NCBI RefSeq assembly: GCF_001750285.1
Contig: NZ_MAMP01000012.1
Span: 124,001 to 188,000 of the forward strand
Source: Domibacillus iocasae
GTDB taxonomy: Bacteria > Bacillota > Bacilli > Bacillales > Domibacillaceae
Direction: 5' to 3'
Length of the DNA: 64,000 nucleotides
Under the pieces are notes generated by a model. The model worked only from the letters and a program-made list of their open reading frames with translations. It was not told the origin of the DNA and did no database searches. Each line of letters opens with the position of its first letter. Position 1 is the first letter of the stretch. Positions 63,626 to 64,000 of this stretch are shown in pieces. The position numbers and the translations under genes were made by a program.

Positions 63626-64000
63626 TTGATTTAAGCGATCAAAAAGTCGTGATTGCCGGCGGCGGATCGATCGCATTTCATAAAGTTGAAAACCTGCTTC
63701 GCTTCGGCATCCGGCCGCACATTGTCAGCCCAAAATGCCATCCGGCCATTGAACAGCTGGCGGCTGATGGGAAAATTTTTATTCACCGTAAAAAAGTCGA
63801 GTGGACTGATCTTGAAGACGCGTTTTTAATTATGCTCGTCACGGACGACAAAGAGGTTAATGCCCAAATGGCGAAGCTTGCTGTTTTGCACGGAAAACTT
63901 GTCGTGCATGCGGAGCATAATGACCTTGGCAACGCGCAGATCCCCGCTGTATTAATTCGTGGCAAGCTGATGATCAGTGTGTCGACTGGCGGGGCAAGCC
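63610..64000 (+). CDS. sirC: precorrin-2 dehydrogenase SirC, 5' part
   Basis: The gene starts at ATG 63610 and runs off the right edge; 130 residues are visible. 'MFPIMIDLSDQKVVIAGGGS' followed by IAFHKVENLL is the NAD-binding Rossmann motif of Met8p/CysG-N/YlnF-type dehydrogenases, which oxidise precorrin-2 to sirohydrochlorin. The serine-rich 'ISVSTGGAS' at the cut edge is also a family motif. Overlap with sirB suggests translational coupling. Confidence 0.93.
   Translation, partial: MFPIMIDLSDQKVVIAGGGSIAFHKVENLLRFGIRPHIVSPKCHPAIEQLAADGKIFIHRKKVEWTDLEDAFLIMLVTDDKEVNAQMAKLAVLHGKLVVHAEHNDLGNAQIPAVLIRGKLMISVSTGGAS

Overview
The window is chromosomal DNA from an endospore-forming member of the Bacillaceae (Firmicutes). 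The evidence is an alpha/beta-type small acid-soluble spore protein with a sigma-G-like promoter, a Spo0M-like protein, RsbR-type stressosome proteins, a remnant of a CotA-like coat laccase, a proline T-box, Zur boxes close to the Bacillus consensus, strong GGAGG ribosome binding sites and many GTG/TTG starts. I cannot place it to genus. I saw no rRNA, tRNA or CRISPR array.

Layout. 1-6.7 kb: 3' part of a FapA (DUF342) gene, convergent plsY, then parE-parC (topoisomerase IV). 6.8-9.8 kb: a 47-aa membrane peptide, mscL, and a TetR regulator with a NorA/Bmr-like efflux pump. 9.8-14.6 kb: HAD phosphatase, methionine aminopeptidase, a zinc-binding lipoprotein behind two tandem Zur boxes, a YitT-type membrane protein and an aldehyde dehydrogenase. 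14.6-18.3 kb: small genes (PD-(D/E)XK-like protein, cold shock protein, short PH-like proteins, a half-length Spo0M, a 45-aa ORF with a palindromic promoter). 18.0-21.3 kb: a minus-strand group yfkAB-like radical SAM, msrA, MocR regulator, DUF6509. 22.9-26.3 kb: proB-proA behind a proline T-box, with a NUDIX CoA pyrophosphatase upstream. 27-29.2 kb: branched-chain aminotransferase and an MBL-fold hydrolase.

29.2-42.1 kb is an AT-rich, accessory and decaying region. It holds a degraded LLM-class flavin oxidoreductase, a remnant of one tyrosine recombinase beside an intact one, two RsbR-type STAS proteins, many small ORFs, and broken phage genes: a PBSX/skin Xpf-like sigma factor with an internal stop, a frameshifted terminase small subunit, and a small ORF with two in-frame TAG codons. 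I read it as a degenerate PBSX/skin-like prophage. No attachment sites could be defined.

42.2-47.5 kb: uvsE, then the N-acetylglucosamine regulon. nagA-nagB-nagR run leftwards and nagP (PTS EIIBC) rightwards from a shared region with two near-identical NagR operators. 47.5-50.6 kb: a CotA fragment, cfa and a tandem pair of paralogous membrane proteins. 50.7-55.6 kb: an unusual group of four flavin enzymes (one Old Yellow Enzyme, three luciferase-like oxidoreductases) with an ArsR regulator. 55.7-59.4 kb: a chemoreceptor and an ABC-F ATPase. 59.5-64 kb: assimilatory sulfate reduction and siroheme operon cysH-sat-cysC-sumT-sirB-sirC (last gene cut by the window edge), without the sulfate permease cysP that sits between cysH and sat in B. 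subtilis.

No clearly new multi-gene system is demonstrated. The best candidates for a second look are the flavin-enzyme cluster with its palindromic operator, the pair of stressosome proteins in the prophage region (one lacking the usual phosphorylatable residue), the 45-aa ORF with its operator-like promoter, and the small-protein genes of the island.
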